From assembly GCA_043822165.1 (NCBI GenBank), contig JBDRCA010000033.1:1-8744 (forward strand): a DNA stretch of 8,744 nt. Direction: 5' to 3'. This document shows positions 6,117-8,744 of this stretch, piece after piece. The translations under genes and the position numbers were made by a program. The stretch is from SCGC-AAA252-I15 sp043822165 (GTDB taxonomy: Archaea; Altiarchaeota; Altiarchaeia; IMC4; SCGC-AAA252-I15). Position 1 is the first letter of the stretch; the number at the start of each line of letters is the position of its first letter. The notes under the pieces were generated by a model that ran no database searches, was not told the origin of the DNA, and was given only the letters and a program-made list of their open reading frames with translations.

Positions 6117-8744
6117 ATGGATTCGCCCCAAAAAATAGTAGAGCTTGTTGAACGCTTCGAGAGGAACAGGAACTCGTATTTGAGCAGCGGTTATAATGAG
6201 ACCCAGCTTAGGGAGGAATTCATCAACCCGTTCTTCGAGGCGCTGGGGTGGGACGTCAGGAACGCGGAGGGTCGAGCTGAAGCGTACAAGGACGTAATCC
6301 ATGAGGACGCTATAAAGATTGGGAAAACCACGAAGGCTCCGGATTACTCCTTCAGGATTGGCGGCCAGCGCAAATTCTTCGTTGAAACTAAAAAGCCTGC
6401 GGTGAACATAAAAGGGGATGTTAACCCTGCCTATCAGATTAGGAGGTACTCTTGGAGCGCTAAACTTCCGCTTGCCATACTGACGGATTTCGAGGAATTC
6501 GCTGTCTACGACTGCCGGAAAAAACCGTTGGCAAATGATAGTGCAAGCGTTGAAAGGATATTATACATACGCTATGACGAATACGAAAAAAGATGGGATG
6601 AACTAGAAAAAATATTCTCAAAACCATCGATACTCCAAGGCTTGTTCGACCAGTACGCGGAATCCACTAAAACCAAGAAGGGCACGTCAGAAGTTGACGA
6701 CGAGTTTCTCAAGGAAATTGAGAAGTGGAGGGATTCACTCGCCAGAAACATAGCCTTGAGGAATGAAAAATACTCCGTACGCGAGATAAACTACGCCGTC
6801 CAAAAAACCGTCGACAGAATAATATTCTTAAGAATATGCGAGGACAGGGGGATAGAACCATACGAGCAATTGCAGGAGATATCCCAAAAGGACAATGTAT
6901 ACAAACACTTATTGAAGCTCTTTGAAAAAGCCGACGAAAAATACAATTCAGGCATATTTTATTTCAAAGAGGAGAAAGGTAGGTCAACCTTCCCGGACTA
7001 CGTCTGCCCGCACCTTAGGATAGACGACAAGGTTTTCAGGGACATAATCAAAAACCTGTATTTCCCAGATTGTCCGTACGAGTTCTCGGTAATCGGGGCG
7101 GATATTTTGGGCAACGTCTACGAGCAGTTTTTGGGGAAGGTCATAAGGCTTACTGCAGGTCACCGGGCGGTTGTCGAGGAAAAGCCGGAAGTCAAGAAGG
7201 CCGGCGGCGTCTACTACACGCCGAAATACATTGTAGACTACATAGTCGACAACACCGTCGGCAAGCTCATAGAAGGAAAGACGCCCAAACAGATTTCGGA
7301 TTTGAAAGTCCTCGACCCAGCCTGCGGGTCCGGCTCGTTCCTCATCGGCGCATACCAGCGGCTCCTGGACTATCACCGCGACTGGTACGTCGGACACGAC
7401 CCGGCGAAACACAGGGACGTAATCTACCAAGGCAAGGGCGGATTATGGTACCTCACCCTCGACGAGAAGAAACGGATTCTCTTGAACAACATCCATGGCG
7501 TAGACATCGACGAGCAAGCCGTAGAAGTAGCCAAACTAAACCTCCTCCTGAAGGTATTGGAGGACGAGCACCGGGAAGCCCAGAAACGCCTCGGAGGCCG
7601 AGTACTACCAACACTAGAGAAAAACATTAAGTGCGGGAACAGCCTCATAGGCCCCGACTTCTACACTGGCCAAACCAAGATTTTCACGGAAGACGAAACA
7701 CTAAGAATCAACGCCTTCGACTGGGAAAAAGAATTCCCACACAAATTCGACGCAGTAATAGGGAACCCGCCATATATCCGAATTCAGGCCATGAAGGAGT
7801 GGGCTCCTGTTGAAGTCGAATACTACAAAGAAAAATACAAATCCGCAACTAAAGGAAACTACGACATCTACGTTGTCTTTGTTGAAAAAGGAGCAAGCCT
7901 CTTGAATGAAGGAGGGGTCATGGGATATATTCTCCCCCATAAATTTTTCCAAGCTAAATACGGTCAACCACTACGAAAAGTCATATCTGAGGGTAGATAT
8001 CTTGACAAGGTAGTGCACTTTGGGGCAGAACAGGTATTCAAGAAAGCATCAACGTATACTTGCCTTTTATTCTTATCTCCCAATCCCGGAAAAAGGAAGT
8101 TTGAATTCGTTAAAGCCCATGACCTGGAAAAATGGAGAACAACCAAAGAGGCCGAAAAAGGAAAAATTGATTTGAATAATGCCACAGAAAATGAATGGAA
8201 TTTTACAGTTGGACCAGGAACTGAAATATTAGAAAAACTACAAGAAGTAAAAACAACATTAGGGGATATCTCAGATAGGATATTCCAAGGATTGATAACT
8301 GGGTCAGATCCGGTTTTTATTTTAAAAAATGAAGATAGGATGTATTTCTCAGAAGCTACAAATTCAACACATAATCTCGAAAAAGAATTAATGCACCCCT
8401 TATGTAAGGGTTCTGTTAATCTTCGTCGATATTACGTTTCAGACCTTACTAAGTCGATTTTGTTCCCATATAAACTCGAAAATGGAAAAGCCATATTATT
8501 GACTAAGGATGAATTATCAAAAGGATACCCTAATATTTGGGAATATCTGAAACAGAATAGAACGCTCTTAGAATCAAGGGAAAGAGGTAAATGGAAACAT
8601 GACAAATGGTATGCTTTTGGAAGAACTCAGAACTTAAGTGAAATGGAACAAACGAAAATTTTAACACCAAGTATCGCAAGTTCCGTTTCATTCACCCTTG
8701 ATAAAAATGACTATTACTACTTTGTAGGTAGTGGGGGAGGGGGT
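6117..8744 (+). CDS. Type IIG restriction-modification enzyme, Eco57I-like (3' partial)
   Basis: Single-chain restriction endonuclease and N6-adenine DNA methyltransferase: it would methylate host sites and cut unmodified foreign DNA. The frame stays open to the window edge, giving 876 residues; family members are about 1000-1050. Order of parts: helical N-terminus (KIVELVERFERN); a PD-(D/E)xK nuclease core with PDYSF (Asp76) and FVETKK (Glu90, Lys92); a helical connector about 170-330; methyltransferase motif X GGVYYTPKYIVDYIV at about 363-377; motif I DPACGSGSF at 400-408; GVDIDEQAVEVAK at about 461-473; catalytic motif IV NPPY at 550-553; then a TaqI-like specificity region, ending at the window edge in GSGGGG, a stretch I associate with this family's C-terminal part. 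Start: ATG 6117 is chosen because family proteins begin close to this MDSPQ; ATG 6108 would add MLN. G+C falls from over 60% around motif I to about 30% after 8160. Confidence 0.9.
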   Translation, partial: MDSPQKIVELVERFERNRNSYLSSGYNETQLREEFINPFFEALGWDVRNAEGRAEAYKDVIHEDAIKIGKTTKAPDYSFRIGGQRKFFVETKKPAVNIKGDVNPAYQIRRYSWSAKLPLAILTDFEEFAVYDCRKKPLANDSASVERILYIRYDEYEKRWDELEKIFSKPSILQGLFDQYAESTKTKKGTSEVDDEFLKEIEKWRDSLARNIALRNEKYSVREINYAVQKTVDRIIFLRICEDRGIEPYEQLQEISQKDNVYKHLLKLFEKADEKYNSGIFYFKEEKGRSTFPDYVCPHLRIDDKVFRDIIKNLYFPDCPYEFSVIGADILGNVYEQFLGKVIRLTAGHRAVVEEKPEVKKAGGVYYTPKYIVDYIVDNTVGKLIEGKTPKQISDLKVLDPACGSGSFLIGAYQRLLDYHRDWYVGHDPAKHRDVIYQGKGGLWYLTLDEKKRILLNNIHGVDIDEQAVEVAKLNLLLKVLEDEHREAQKRLGGRVLPTLEKNIKCGNSLIGPDFYTGQTKIFTEDETLRINAFDWEKEFPHKFDAVIGNPPYIRIQAMKEWAPVEVEYYKEKYKSATKGNYDIYVVFVEKGASLLNEGGVMGYILPHKFFQAKYGQPLRKVISEGRYLDKVVHFGAEQVFKKASTYTCLLFLSPNPGKRKFEFVKAHDLEKWRTTKEAEKGKIDLNNATENEWNFTVGPGTEILEKLQEVKTTLGDISDRIFQGLITGSDPVFILKNEDRMYFSEATNSTHNLEKELMHPLCKGSVNLRRYYVSDLTKSILFPYKLENGKAILLTKDELSKGYPNIWEYLKQNRTLLESRERGKWKHDKWYAFGRTQNLSEMEQTKILTPSIASSVSFTLDKNDYYYFVGSGGGG

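Noticed and set aside
5720..6151. Plus-strand frame of 143 codons across rlmH and the promoter gap
   Set aside because: It is antisense to a clear RlmH with all SPOUT motifs and would run through the divergent promoter.
7070..7630. Plus-strand frame of 186 codons within the Type IIG gene
   Set aside because: It is out of frame with the methyltransferase motifs (DPACGSGSF, GVDID), and its product is R/P-rich without recognisable features.
8727..8744. G-rich run at the window end as a possible G-quadruplex or phase-variable tract
   Set aside because: It encodes GSGGGG in the frame of the Type IIG protein, a glycine-rich stretch I associate with the family. It is interrupted by A and T and cut by the window edge, so nothing more can be claimed.
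1..8744. CRISPR array, tRNA, rRNA or insertion sequence
   Set aside because: I looked for spaced direct repeats, cloverleaf sequences and transposase motifs and saw none; nearly all bases are accounted for by protein genes.

Overview
The window looks like a gene-dense segment of an archaeal chromosome. The archaeal assignment is an inference from four things: the type of Rad50 (ABC ATPase with a CPxC zinc hook), a CorA of the usual archaeal/bacterial length, AT-rich TATA-like boxes about 24-30 bases before several start codons that lack a ribosome binding site (leaderless style), and one perfect AGGAGG site before an operon-internal gene. I cannot name the lineage. No rRNA, tRNA, CRISPR array, insertion sequence or phage gene is visible, and no gene-free stretch exceeds about 55 bases.

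Layout. (1) Bases 1-1642, plus strand: the 3' part of a Na/Pi-cotransporter-like membrane protein with a PhoU-like tail, overlapping or abutting a small DUF2062 membrane protein. (2) Bases 1645-2984, minus strand: a CorA magnesium/divalent-cation channel followed by a coupled small DUF5661 protein. The two groups converge with a 2-base gap. (3) Bases 2985-3037: a divergent promoter region, then an unrecognised 101-residue protein at 3038-3343. (4) Bases 3387-5636: a complete rad50 with its own leaderless-type promoter and no mre11 beside it. (5) Bases 5638-6063, minus strand: rlmH, the 23S rRNA methyltransferase gene, converging on rad50 with 1 base between stops. (6) From 6117 to the window end, plus strand: a long single-chain Type IIG (Eco57I-like) restriction-modification protein, cut off by the window edge.

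How the genes relate. The first two groups are ion and phosphate handling at the membrane (Na/Pi carrier, DUF2062, CorA). Rad50 is genome maintenance, RlmH is ribosome maturation, and the Type IIG enzyme is an anti-DNA defence gene. They share no pathway beyond the two short operons. I saw no wholly new system. The most unusual signals are a sharply bounded change of synonymous codon choice inside rad50 (about 4510-5150), a large drop in G+C within the restriction-modification gene as it enters the target-recognition part (from about 7800, strongest after 8100), the orphan 101-residue gene before rad50, and the very compact, partly symmetric regulatory gaps.
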